DNA of 64,000 bases, taken from Acidobacteriaceae bacterium. GTDB lineage: Bacteria; Acidobacteriota; Terriglobia; Terriglobales; Acidobacteriaceae. Positions 8,084-15,873 of this stretch are shown here, one piece after another. The translations under genes were made by a program, and so were the position numbers. How positions within the stretch are numbered: the first letter of the stretch is position 1; every line of letters starts with the position of its first letter. Below the pieces are notes generated by a model, which was given only the letters and a program-made list of their open reading frames with translations, made no database searches and was not told where the DNA came from. The DNA lies in assembly GCA_027449965.1 (NCBI GenBank), contig DAIDKP010000026.1, positions 248,001 to 312,000 on the forward strand. The letters run 5' to 3'.

Positions 8084-10375
8084 ATGGCATTCAAGCTGCA
8101 CGGGTGGCCAGGCATGGCGCTAGTGACCAACATGGCCGGAGCGGCGGGAACGACGAGTGGAGTCTCGGGCGCACCGGCGGACTCCGGTGGCATCGCAGGC
8201 CTGATGGCGGCGTTGACGGCGATTCCTGGCAGTGTGATCTCTTCACAACCCGCCCTGGCAGCCCACTCGACCAGCGGCTCGCCGGTGATTGTCACGTCGG
8301 GCGGAGCCGGCAGCGCTGGTGTCGAGTCACAGAAGGCTCAATGGGCCAAGGTCTTTGATTTTTTTCAACATGCATCCGTGGATGCAGAAACGGCACCCGG
8401 TTCCGGGCAAACGCTGACCACAGCGTCCACTCCGGATACGGCCCAGCGTTCCGGTACTGCGCTAGCGGCTACGACGCAAACGACTGCGGCGCAGGGTGCT
8501 CTGACCGGGGCAAGGGCGTCCGGGATGGAGACTGGCAGCCTGGCCACGACCGAGAGCATGCTCGCCGCTTCTCAGGGTTTGCCGACCACTTCCCCGGCGA
8601 TGGCCGCACCGGCAAAGGTGATCTCGATTCAAGCCGGGCTTGCGGCCGATGGGTCGAAGACTTCCTCTGCCAGGACGCACTCGGCAACCCAAAAACAGGC
8701 CAGCGCAGCACAGAAGAGCATGGCGTCTCCGGCTTCGCCGAACGGAGTGCATATCGCTGCTCCGGTGCCTCCAATGCCGACCCCGATTCCAGCGCTGCTT
8801 CCCGCAGCATCTCGCTCAGCCCTGCCCAGCCCAGCCCTGCTCAGCCCAGCCCTGCTCAGTTCGGCCCAGTCCGGCCCAGCCCAGTCCAGCTCTCTGCTGT
8901 CAGGCGGATTGGCCTTCGGCGCCAGCGTGGCCGATGCAGGTTTGGCCCGTGGGCTGGAAGCTGTCTCGACGGCTCTGCCGCAGCCGGTCGAATCGGGTGT
9001 GGTGCAATCGGGATCCAATCATCCGGGCCAGTCAGGCCAGATGGGCCAGTTCAGCTCTCTGCCCGGGAGCGGCGTCAATTTTTCCGCAGTCATGGGGCAG
9101 ACGACTCCTCTGGGTGTGGATGGGGCGGCAACGCCGGAGAAGTGGGTCCAGCCCATTCAGCCCACTGTCGGAGCCATGCGATTGCCCGAGTTGGCGGCGG
9201 GTGAACGGTCACTTTCCTCGGCTTCGACGCGGTTCTCGGCAGCTTCCAGCGCTTCTCCGTCGATTGCCGACGTCATCAGCAAGCCCGTCTCCTCGACGAT
9301 TCCATCGCCTTCTGTCTCCACTCAAGTGAGCCAGATCGGCTCAGGCTCAGCCAATCTGGCCGCTTCGGGCGCGACAACGTCCAGTTTGTCTGCGTCGTCG
9401 GGTGTGCCGAAGACGCAAGGCCCGGATTTGAGTTCGGCGGCTGTACCGGCCATGGGGTCAGCATCCGGGCATCCTTCCACTGCCGATCCTTCTGTGGCTT
9501 CAAAGTCCGGCACGTCGATGCATGGCGCGGCGCAACCCTCAGTTGGCGCACCGCAGGCTGGAACCTGGGCTGCAACGATGGCAGGCCATCCCGGGGAGAA
9601 TCCGGCATCGGTCACAGGCGCAACGGTATCCGGTGCGACTTCTGGCGCGACTTTCGGCGCTCAGTCGGTGACGGCGACCTCCGCCAATGGGCACGCGGCG
9701 CCGGCGCAGCATCCCGGGCAGGTCTTTGAGGCGCTGGATGCGGCCAGTGGAGCCTGGAATCCGGCCCAGCAAGCGCGGACGATATCGGGAGGAGCCAGTC
9801 TTTCCGTGGGCTATCAGGATGCCCGGCTGGGATATGTGGAGTTGCAGGCGCGTCAGGTTGCGGGAGGGGTTCAGGCCACGCTGGTGCCCAGTTCCGAGGC
9901 CGCGCGTCGGGCGTTGGAGGGGCAGCTTGGATCACTTGGAGGCTGGCTGGCGCAACGGGCAACGCCGGTTGATCGACTGGCTGTCGGGATGCCGTCGAGT
10001 ATGGCGGCGATGACGACGGACCACGGCGGTGCCATGAATCCGGGTGGAGCGATGAACTCCGGCGGAGCCATGGATCAGGGGCGGACGCCGAATCCAAGCC
10101 TCATGCAAAGCATGGCACAGGCCGCGCAGCAGGGGTTGGCGGGTGGTGCTTCCGAGCGCGGTTCCCGAGGGAGTTCAGGCGAGAGTACAGGCGGAAATCA
10201 CTCCAGTCCCAATGCCGTCGGAGCAGTTGGCGGAGTGGAGTCAAGTTCCTTCACTCCGGCAGGATTTGCCCCGGCCACACTGGACCGTGGAAGCACCGGG
10301 CACGCCATGCAAAACGAGATGCGCATGGAGGCGGCTCGCATCGGGGTGGGTCAGACAATTTCGGTTCGCGCATGA
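8084..10375 (+). CDS. fliK: flagellar hook-length control protein FliK-like
   Basis: Probable secreted molecular ruler that sets hook length and switches export specificity by contacting FlhB. The roughly 760-residue product is overwhelmingly Ala, Ser, Gly, Pro and Thr, as expected for FliK, with an internal SPALL repeat encoded at about 8815-8889. The C-terminal part (about residues 570-650) has the FliK_C pattern: a stretch LGYVELQARQVAGG, then RRALEGQLGSLGGWLAQ. Its position directly before flgD and flgE supports the call. The start is poorly defined: neither GTG 8078, ATG 8084 nor ATG 8114 has a good ribosome-binding site, whereas an out-of-frame ATG at 8053 does (see findings). Confidence 0.78.
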   Translation: MAFKLHGWPGMALVTNMAGAAGTTSGVSGAPADSGGIAGLMAALTAIPGSVISSQPALAAHSTSGSPVIVTSGGAGSAGVESQKAQWAKVFDFFQHASVDAETAPGSGQTLTTASTPDTAQRSGTALAATTQTTAAQGALTGARASGMETGSLATTESMLAASQGLPTTSPAMAAPAKVISIQAGLAADGSKTSSARTHSATQKQASAAQKSMASPASPNGVHIAAPVPPMPTPIPALLPAASRSALPSPALLSPALLSSAQSGPAQSSSLLSGGLAFGASVADAGLARGLEAVSTALPQPVESGVVQSGSNHPGQSGQMGQFSSLPGSGVNFSAVMGQTTPLGVDGAATPEKWVQPIQPTVGAMRLPELAAGERSLSSASTRFSAASSASPSIADVISKPVSSTIPSPSVSTQVSQIGSGSANLAASGATTSSLSASSGVPKTQGPDLSSAAVPAMGSASGHPSTADPSVASKSGTSMHGAAQPSVGAPQAGTWAATMAGHPGENPASVTGATVSGATSGATFGAQSVTATSANGHAAPAQHPGQVFEALDAASGAWNPAQQARTISGGASLSVGYQDARLGYVELQARQVAGGVQATLVPSSEAARRALEGQLGSLGGWLAQRATPVDRLAVGMPSSMAAMTTDHGGAMNPGGAMNSGGAMDQGRTPNPSLMQSMAQAAQQGLAGGASERGSRGSSGESTGGNHSSPNAVGAVGGVESSSFTPAGFAPATLDRGSTGHAMQNEMRMEAARIGVGQTISVRA
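8815..8889 (+). repeat. 15-bp coding tandem repeat in fliK
   Basis: A run of near-identical units (CCCAGCCCTGCTCAG and variants) encodes a repeated SPALL peptide and then SAQSGPAQSS. It is a slippage-prone low-complexity stretch; because units are 15 bases, copy-number change would keep the frame. Confidence 0.75.
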
Positions 10376-10483
10376 CCGGATGTGACCGGGTTCGTGACCT
10401 AATTCGTCAACCGGTGCATGAAAGAACTCTGAGCGCAGGGCAAGCCTTCCAATGAGAGTTTCTCCATCGCTCGGGGTTGTCTT

Positions 10484-10499
10484 TGGCACGGCAGGCGCA
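10484..10499 (+). promoter_or_regulatory. weak sigma-54-like promoter candidate before flgD
   Basis: TGGCACG, four bases, then GCGCA: the GG and GC pairs have the -24/-12 spacing of sigma-54 promoters, but the -12 element is GCGCA rather than TTGCA. It lies 52 bases before the flgD ATG. No sigma-54 activator gene is in the window, so this is only a candidate. Confidence 0.22.
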
Positions 10500-10550
10500 A
10501 CAGTGTAAGCGTCGAAAAGCAAAAGCTCAGAGACGCAAAAGGAGTCATCG

Positions 10551-11225
10551 ATGGGTCAGTCAGCGATCATGGGCATGCTTTCGGCATGGAATCCCGAGAC
10601 AAAGCCGCAGGCAGCGGTGAGCAGTTTGGCGAGTCCGGCGACGGCCAGTTCGACGCAATCCGGCAACTCGGCAAGCGACGCTACAACCGGTATTACGGCG
10701 AACGATTTTCTCACCCTGCTCGTGACCGAGATGCAGAATCAGGATCCGACAGCCGACGTTGATCCGAACGCGTACATCAATCAACTGGTGCAGATCAACA
10801 GCCTGGAGCAGCTCATATCGATCAACCAGAACATCTCTGCGATCGGCTCCGGCAGCAGCACGGGTGCAGGCAGCGGAACGGGCACAGGTACGGGCTCCGG
10901 TTCAGGTTCCGGCTCTGGCACGGGTGCGGTGACCCTGCCGACCGGCGTGACGGGCAGCGCGATGACTGCCGGGCCGGGCATCTTGCCGAGCCATTCGGCG
11001 GCGTCTTCCAGCACAGCTCAGGCACAAAACCTCGATGCGGCAGCGGTTCGGGCATCCGCCAGGGTGGTACATGGAAATATGAGTGTGCCGCCTGTCTCCG
11101 CAGCGGCTGAAAGCGTAGCCAGCGCTCTGGCGCATCCGGCAGCGAACCATTCGGCTCGGCCCACCGGTTTCGGGCACGCAATTCGGGATATTCCGCTGGC
11201 CAGGTTTACAGGGAGTTCTCGCTGA
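10551..11225 (+). CDS. flgD: flagellar hook-capping/assembly protein FlgD
   Basis: Scaffold that caps the growing hook so FlgE can polymerise. The 224-residue product has the conserved N-terminal FlgD region at residues 45-95 (FLTLLVTEMQNQDP, then INQLVQINSLEQL). This is followed by a Gly/Ser/Thr-only linker (about residues 101-123) and an unrelated tail rich in Ala and Ser. The FlgD tudor/Ig-like domains that normally follow are not recognisable, so this is a short, divergent FlgD. The ATG is preceded by AAGGAG. flgE follows after 92 bases. Confidence 0.88.
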   Translation: MGQSAIMGMLSAWNPETKPQAAVSSLASPATASSTQSGNSASDATTGITANDFLTLLVTEMQNQDPTADVDPNAYINQLVQINSLEQLISINQNISAIGSGSSTGAGSGTGTGTGSGSGSGSGTGAVTLPTGVTGSAMTAGPGILPSHSAASSSTAQAQNLDAAAVRASARVVHGNMSVPPVSAAAESVASALAHPAANHSARPTGFGHAIRDIPLARFTGSSR

Positions 11226-11317
11226 GTCAAGCAGGGTCGGGTGTCGGCGACGTCGGATTTTGACGCGCCCTCGCGCAAGGCAGTCAACAGCAGGACAACA
11301 ATTCAGGAGGAGAGACT

Positions 11318-12556
11318 GTGGCAAGTTTTTATATTCCGCTTACGGGGTTGAATTCCGATGCAACGGCGCTGAACACCATCGCCAACAACCTGTCCAACAT
11401 GAACACGACGGGCTACAAGGATCAGACCGTCAACTTTTCGGACTTCTTCTACCAGCAGATCGGTCAGACCGGATCAGGCAATCCGATTCAGCAGGGTTCC
11501 GGCGTACAGACGGCCGACATCGCCTCAAACTTTACCCAGGGCAACGTGAATGCGACCGGAACAGCCAGCAACATGGCTATCGATGGCAATGGATTCTTTG
11601 TGCTCAGCGCAGGGAATGGAGCGAATCTGTATACGCGCAATGGCAACTTTACGATGACGGCAAGCGGTGGGCTGGTCTCGCAGGATGGCCATGCGGTGAT
11701 GGGCTATCCGGCGACCAATGGTGTGGTGAATACCAACGCGCCTTTGACCGCGCTCAACATCCCGGTTGGTCAGGTCGAGCCGCCCGCGGCGACAACGTCG
11801 ATGAGTATGACGGCCAACCTCAGCTCGGCAGCGGCCGTTGGGACATCGGTGCCCAGCCAGATCACGCTCTACGATTCGCTGGGGCAGAGCCATGTGGCGA
11901 CCATCAACTACACCAAGACCGGCACCAACACCTGGAGCTACTCGATCTCGTTGCCGCCCGGTGACCAGACAGCCTCTGGAACCTCGACCAACACCACGGG
12001 CACGCTGACCTTCAATAGCAGCGGCAACCTGGTGACTCCGGCGAGCAATGTGACCGGTATCAGCTTCACCGGACTTGCCGATGGAGCCTCCAATCTGACC
12101 TTTGGATGGAATCTGTATAACACGGCAGGGAATTCGACGCTGACTCAGGTGGATGCTGCTTCGGCGGTTTCGGCTACCAACCAGAATGGCTATGCCAGCG
12201 GCGAGTACCAGAGTTTTGCCGTCAACTCCGACGGCACGGTCGTGGCCACCTTCTCAAATGGTGAACAGCAGGCTGTCGGTCAGGTGGCGCTGGCCACGGT
12301 CGTCAATCCGCAGGGGCTACGTATGCTGGGTAACGGCGAGTATGCCACGACGCTGGCTAGCGGATCAGCGGTTTCGGGTGTCTCTGGAACAGCAGGTCTT
12401 GGAACGATTCAGGGTGGTTCGCTCGAGCAATCGAATGTGAATATCTCGACCGAGTTCTCCAACCTGATCATCGCGCAACGAGCCTTTGAAGCCAATTCGA
12501 AGGCGGTCACCACCTTCGATACGGTGGCTCAGGACACGATCGACATGGTTCGCTGA
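11318..12556 (+). CDS. flgE: flagellar hook protein FlgE
   Basis: Structural subunit of the extracellular hook. The 412-residue product begins with the rod/hook signature (LTGLNSDATALNTIANNLSN, MNTTGYKD) that forms the N-terminal coiled coil. It has the FlgE/F/G central segment (MAIDGNGFFVL), variable middle domains, and the C-terminal helix (LEQSNVNISTEFSNLIIAQR, then AFEANSKAV). The start is GTG at 11318, preceded by a strong AGGAGGAG. Length suits a small FlgE rather than FlgG (about 260). No signal peptide, as expected for type III export. Confidence 0.94.
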   Translation: MASFYIPLTGLNSDATALNTIANNLSNMNTTGYKDQTVNFSDFFYQQIGQTGSGNPIQQGSGVQTADIASNFTQGNVNATGTASNMAIDGNGFFVLSAGNGANLYTRNGNFTMTASGGLVSQDGHAVMGYPATNGVVNTNAPLTALNIPVGQVEPPAATTSMSMTANLSSAAAVGTSVPSQITLYDSLGQSHVATINYTKTGTNTWSYSISLPPGDQTASGTSTNTTGTLTFNSSGNLVTPASNVTGISFTGLADGASNLTFGWNLYNTAGNSTLTQVDAASAVSATNQNGYASGEYQSFAVNSDGTVVATFSNGEQQAVGQVALATVVNPQGLRMLGNGEYATTLASGSAVSGVSGTAGLGTIQGGSLEQSNVNISTEFSNLIIAQRAFEANSKAVTTFDTVAQDTIDMVR

Positions 12557-12834
12557 CGGGTGATTCGCGGAAGGCAGGCGCACCTAGCTAAAGCGCGCCG
12601 AAGACGGAAAACAGCAGAAAAAACGCGACATCGGGTTGGGCCGAGACAGAAACTCTTGGCCCCGCTCGCCACTCAACCCGCTGAACCGACTCCGCCACTC
12701 TCCGGGATCGCATCGTTCCCGCCGTCTGCTCTTCTGGCGATCGGCTGCAATTCTGAGAATTTTCTTATAAGCATCTCCCCATTCCGGTCCGTCGATTGCT
12801 CCTCGGAGTTGTGAACTTCACTTCCGGACGGCTT

Positions 12835-13263
12835 ATGGCATCGGTCTCACCCATCTCTTCCTCGGAAAGCACGCTTCGTCCGATTCCTCCGGCGCTTGCC
12901 GCGGAGTCGGCTCCATCTGCGGCATCGAGTGACGCACACGGGTTGGTTCCGGCTGAGGCTTCCGGGCGTAGCACGGGCGGAAATCTTTCCGAAGCAAATT
13001 CTGTGCATTCCCTGAACACCGATCAGGATATGGATCCTGTGCCGACGATCTTTCTGCCCTTGCCGGTTGCGGTTTCAGTCGCCATCCCGTTGCGGAACTT
13101 TCGTGTGCGCAACCTGCTGGCGATGTCGGCGGGCACGGTGCTTGAGTCGCAGTGGGCACATGGCGAAGATATGCCTCTGGCCTCCGGAGACGTGCAGCTT
13201 GCCTGGACGGAATTTGAAGTGATCGAAACCCAGCTTGCGGTCCGCGTGACGAGGCTGGCATGA
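12835..13263 (+). CDS. small SpoA-domain (FliN-like) flagellar switch protein
   Basis: A 142-residue protein whose last 75 residues (from LPLPVAVSVAIPLRNFRVRN to LAVRVTRLA) have the SpoA fold pattern shared by FliM/FliN C-termini and type III secretion C-ring proteins. The first 65 residues are a Ser/Ala-rich, probably disordered leader. It overlaps fliO by ATGA at 13260-13263, which is the slot fliN occupies in many fliMNOPQR operons, yet a canonical fliN lies at 21783. It is therefore an additional, divergent SpoA protein. The ATG at 12835 has only a weak ribosome-binding site; GTG at 12811 after CGGAG is the alternative. Confidence 0.75.
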   Translation: MASVSPISSSESTLRPIPPALAAESAPSAASSDAHGLVPAEASGRSTGGNLSEANSVHSLNTDQDMDPVPTIFLPLPVAVSVAIPLRNFRVRNLLAMSAGTVLESQWAHGEDMPLASGDVQLAWTEFEVIETQLAVRVTRLA

Positions 13264-13970
13264 GCGGAGGCATCCAAGTGACACAACCCACCGGACGAGT
13301 GCGATCAAGCCAAATCACTGCCCAAACCCCGGGCAGACAAGCACCCCAGCCCCTGGCGGCGGCGTCCACGCCGTCGGGCAGCGTGAGGCGGCCCGCCCGT
13401 TCGCAGAGCGCTGCCTTGCCAGCCACCCCAATCCCCGCGGCTTCCGTCGTTCGGCGCGCGCGAGTGCAGGCTGCCGCGGAAGCGGTTTCGTCCACGCGCC
13501 CTCTGACCCGCTTGCAGACGACGATGACGCGGATGTTTCGGCGCTGTGCGCAGCTGGGTCGGCTTGGATGGACAGGCGGCCTGGCCATGGTTCAGAAGCG
13601 GATGAGGCAACGGATCCTGCGTGGACATCGAGGACCGGATGGCGCGCCTCGGCTGCGTGTATTGGATCAGTGTTCCGTCGCTCCGCGGACTCGTCTGCTC
13701 CTGGTTGAAGTGGATGGGCAGCGTCTGTTGCTGGCCACTGCGGGCGAGCAGACTCCAACGATGCTGTTCGTGCCACAGGCTTCCGGTGTGCGGAAGCAGC
13801 GCGGAAGCGTGGAGAAATCTGTTGCCGGCAAGACCAAGCCTTCCTCGCCCAAACCGCAGCCGGTGCGATCCCTGCGATCGCCGCAGCTGGGGCGGACAGC
13901 CCAGACAAACGCCTCGGTCGACGTGCCGCGATGGCCCGTACAACCGGCGCTGGGAAGTGAGATCCAGTGA
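13260..13970 (+). CDS. fliO: FliO-like flagellar export protein, no clear transmembrane helix
   Basis: FliO helps assemble the FliP ring of the flagellar export gate. The 236-residue product has the FliO core at about residues 128-168 (LRVLDQCSVAPRTRLLLVEV, then DGQRLLLATAGEQTPTML). It sits exactly between a SpoA gene and fliP, with four-base overlaps on both sides (ATGA, GTGA), which strongly supports the call. The N-terminal 120 residues are basic and rich in Ala, Arg, Ser and Pro, and I see no hydrophobic run long enough for the membrane helix that FliO normally has. Confidence 0.72.
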   Translation: MSGGIQVTQPTGRVRSSQITAQTPGRQAPQPLAAASTPSGSVRRPARSQSAALPATPIPAASVVRRARVQAAAEAVSSTRPLTRLQTTMTRMFRRCAQLGRLGWTGGLAMVQKRMRQRILRGHRGPDGAPRLRVLDQCSVAPRTRLLLVEVDGQRLLLATAGEQTPTMLFVPQASGVRKQRGSVEKSVAGKTKPSSPKPQPVRSLRSPQLGRTAQTNASVDVPRWPVQPALGSEIQ

Positions 13971-14674
13971 GCGCGCTTCTTTTGATGATGCGGGTGGCAG
14001 CGCCGCGCGCGGTACCCCTGCTACCCGATCTGAGCACACGTCTGCGGCCGGGTGATTCCACGCCGTGGACGATTCTCTTTGTGCTTACCGTGATCACCCT
14101 GCTGCCGGCGCTGATGATGGCGGTCACGCCGATGGTGCGGCTGATGGTGGTCTTCCACTTTCTGCGTCAGGCGCTGGGCACACAGACGGCTCCCTCAAAC
14201 AGCACACTCCTGGGTCTGGGCATGGTGATGACCTGGTTTCTGATGCAGCCGGTGCTGGTGCAGGTGGAGCAGCAGGCGGTGACGCCCTATCGCGAGGGCA
14301 GGGTGACGGGCTGGCAGGCAATGGATCAGGGAGTAACGCCGATCAAAGCGTATCTGCTGCGCTATGCGCGCGAAAAGGACCTTGCCTTGTTTACCGCTGC
14401 CGGGCAGATTCCACGTCCCAATCAGCCGATGGATCTGCCCATGCGCGTCGTGATGCCCGCCTACATGCTTTCGGAACTGAAGTCGGGATTTGCCATTGGA
14501 GCTGTGCTGTATCTGCCCTTTTTGTTGATCGACATGGTGACGGCTGCGGTGACGACTTCGATTGGCATGTTCCAGTTGCCACCCGTGGTGATCTCGACCC
14601 CGCTCAAGATTTTGCTGTTTGTGATTGTGGATGGATGGAATCTGGTGGCCGGTTCTCTGCTGAAGAGTTTTTGA
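13967..14674 (+). CDS. fliP: flagellar export gate protein FliP
   Basis: Core polytopic subunit of the FliPQR export gate. The 235-residue product has the FliP signature TPMVRLMVVFHFLRQALG near residue 55, the long amphipathic region around LRYAREKDLALFT, and the C-terminal pair of helices with IDMVTAAVTTSIGM and LPPVVISTPLKILLFV. The start is GTG at 13967 overlapping the fliO stop. A short hydrophobic N-terminus may act as signal peptide, as in other FliP proteins. Confidence 0.95.
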   Translation: MSALLLMMRVAAPRAVPLLPDLSTRLRPGDSTPWTILFVLTVITLLPALMMAVTPMVRLMVVFHFLRQALGTQTAPSNSTLLGLGMVMTWFLMQPVLVQVEQQAVTPYREGRVTGWQAMDQGVTPIKAYLLRYAREKDLALFTAAGQIPRPNQPMDLPMRVVMPAYMLSELKSGFAIGAVLYLPFLLIDMVTAAVTTSIGMFQLPPVVISTPLKILLFVIVDGWNLVAGSLLKSF

Positions 14675-14760
14675 TTGCGCTCGCCGGATAAGGCATCTGG
14701 ATAAGGCGGGAGTATCTCCCCCAAAGATGTGTTTTGAAAATCTCTGCATGGAGGAAGTAC

Positions 14761-15030
14761 ATGACGCCCGATATGGCTGCGGAAATGATTCGGCAACTGC
14801 TGAAGGAATCGATGATCGTGGCGACGCCGGTGCTGGCGGCGACTGTGCTGATCAGCTTTGTCCTGAGCCTGTTGCAGACCCTGACCTCATTGCAGGACCA
14901 GTCGCTGACCTCGGTGCCGCGGCTGTTTGTGGTCGTCGGTCTGCTGGCTGTGGCGATGCCGTGGTTCATCCATCGCCTTACCGGGTACACGCATGTGTTG
15001 TATGACAACCTGGGCCGCTACACCCACTGA
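14761..15030 (+). CDS. fliQ: flagellar export gate protein FliQ
   Basis: Two-helix membrane subunit of the export gate, 89 residues, the exact usual length. The first helix covers roughly residues 15-38 (MIVATPVLAATVLISFVLSL) and the second residues 50-72. The LLQTLTSLQDQSLTSVPRL loop matches the FliQ signature. The ATG at 14761 is chosen because GGAGGAAG lies a few bases upstream; a frame-open ATG at 14734 would add nine residues without support. Confidence 0.95.
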   Translation: MTPDMAAEMIRQLLKESMIVATPVLAATVLISFVLSLLQTLTSLQDQSLTSVPRLFVVVGLLAVAMPWFIHRLTGYTHVLYDNLGRYTH

Positions 15031-15076
15031 GCGCAGACATGGCAAACCGGGATGTCAGGGAATGGGAGTGGCAGCG

Positions 15077-15871
15077 ATGGAGACGGCACAGATTCAAGAG
15101 GTGGCCCGCAACTGGAGTGCGGTAGCTTCGACGCTGGTGCTGATCCTGATCCGCGTGAGCGTCGTGCTGGCGATTGGGCCGCTGTTTTCTTCCCGTGTCT
15201 TTGCAGCGCGCACCAAGATCGTTCTGGCCGTACTGATGACCTGGCTGCTGGTCCCGGTGGCGATGGCGCAGTCGAAGCCGCCTGTGCTCGGTGTTTCAAG
15301 CGTGCTGGCCGAGTTGGCCGTGGGTGGAGTCTATGTGCTGACCCTGGGCCTGCTGAGCGAGATTCTGCTGCTGGCCGGGCAGGTGGCCGGAGTGCAGTTC
15401 AGCTTCTCGCTCGTCAATTTGCTGGATCCCAGTTCGGAGATTCAGACGCCGCTGCTGGCGGATCTTTTCCAGCTTTTTGGACTGTGGATACTCTTTACGG
15501 CGGGGCTGGACAGGGTGTTTCTTGATTCGTTGATTCACAGCCTGCGCATTCTTCCGCCGGGCAGTTTCACTTTGCGCCCGGAGACGCTGGCCCACGGTCT
15601 GATGCCGATGCTCTCGGGAGCGTTTTTCGCCGCCCTGCAACTGACAGCGCCACTGCTGGCGGTTACCGTCCTCGTCGATATTGCGGTCGCACTGGTCGGG
15701 CGTCTGGCGCCGCAGTTGCCGGTGATCTCGCTGACCATTCCTCTCAAGACGCTGCTCGGTCTGGCCGTGCTGGTGGGCACGCTGGCGTTGTGGCCTCGTT
15801 ATCTGGAGGCGCGCTTTGATGATCTGCTGATGGCCGCCGAACGCTTGCTGATGCAGGCGGTGCGAGGCTAA
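15077..15871 (+). CDS. fliR: flagellar export gate protein FliR
   Basis: Polytopic membrane protein that completes the FliPQR gate and contacts FlhB. The 264-residue product has about six hydrophobic helices, the FliR-like FSSRVFAARTKIVLAVL segment near the N-terminus and the conserved GQVAGVQFSFSLVNLLDPSS motif. The ATG at 15077 has GGGAG eight bases upstream; ATG 15062 is possible. It lies between fliQ and flhB, the usual order. Confidence 0.94.
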   Translation: METAQIQEVARNWSAVASTLVLILIRVSVVLAIGPLFSSRVFAARTKIVLAVLMTWLLVPVAMAQSKPPVLGVSSVLAELAVGGVYVLTLGLLSEILLLAGQVAGVQFSFSLVNLLDPSSEIQTPLLADLFQLFGLWILFTAGLDRVFLDSLIHSLRILPPGSFTLRPETLAHGLMPMLSGAFFAALQLTAPLLAVTVLVDIAVALVGRLAPQLPVISLTIPLKTLLGLAVLVGTLALWPRYLEARFDDLLMAAERLLMQAVRG

Positions 15872-15873
15872 CG

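Noticed and set aside
10484-10499. Sigma-54 control of flgD as a main finding
   Set aside because: Only the GG and GC pairs match, no activator is present, and no similar site precedes the other flagellar transcription units. Kept as a low-confidence feature only.
12733-12750. Sigma-54-like TGGC...TGCA upstream of the small SpoA gene
   Set aside because: The spacing between the GG and GC elements is one base short.
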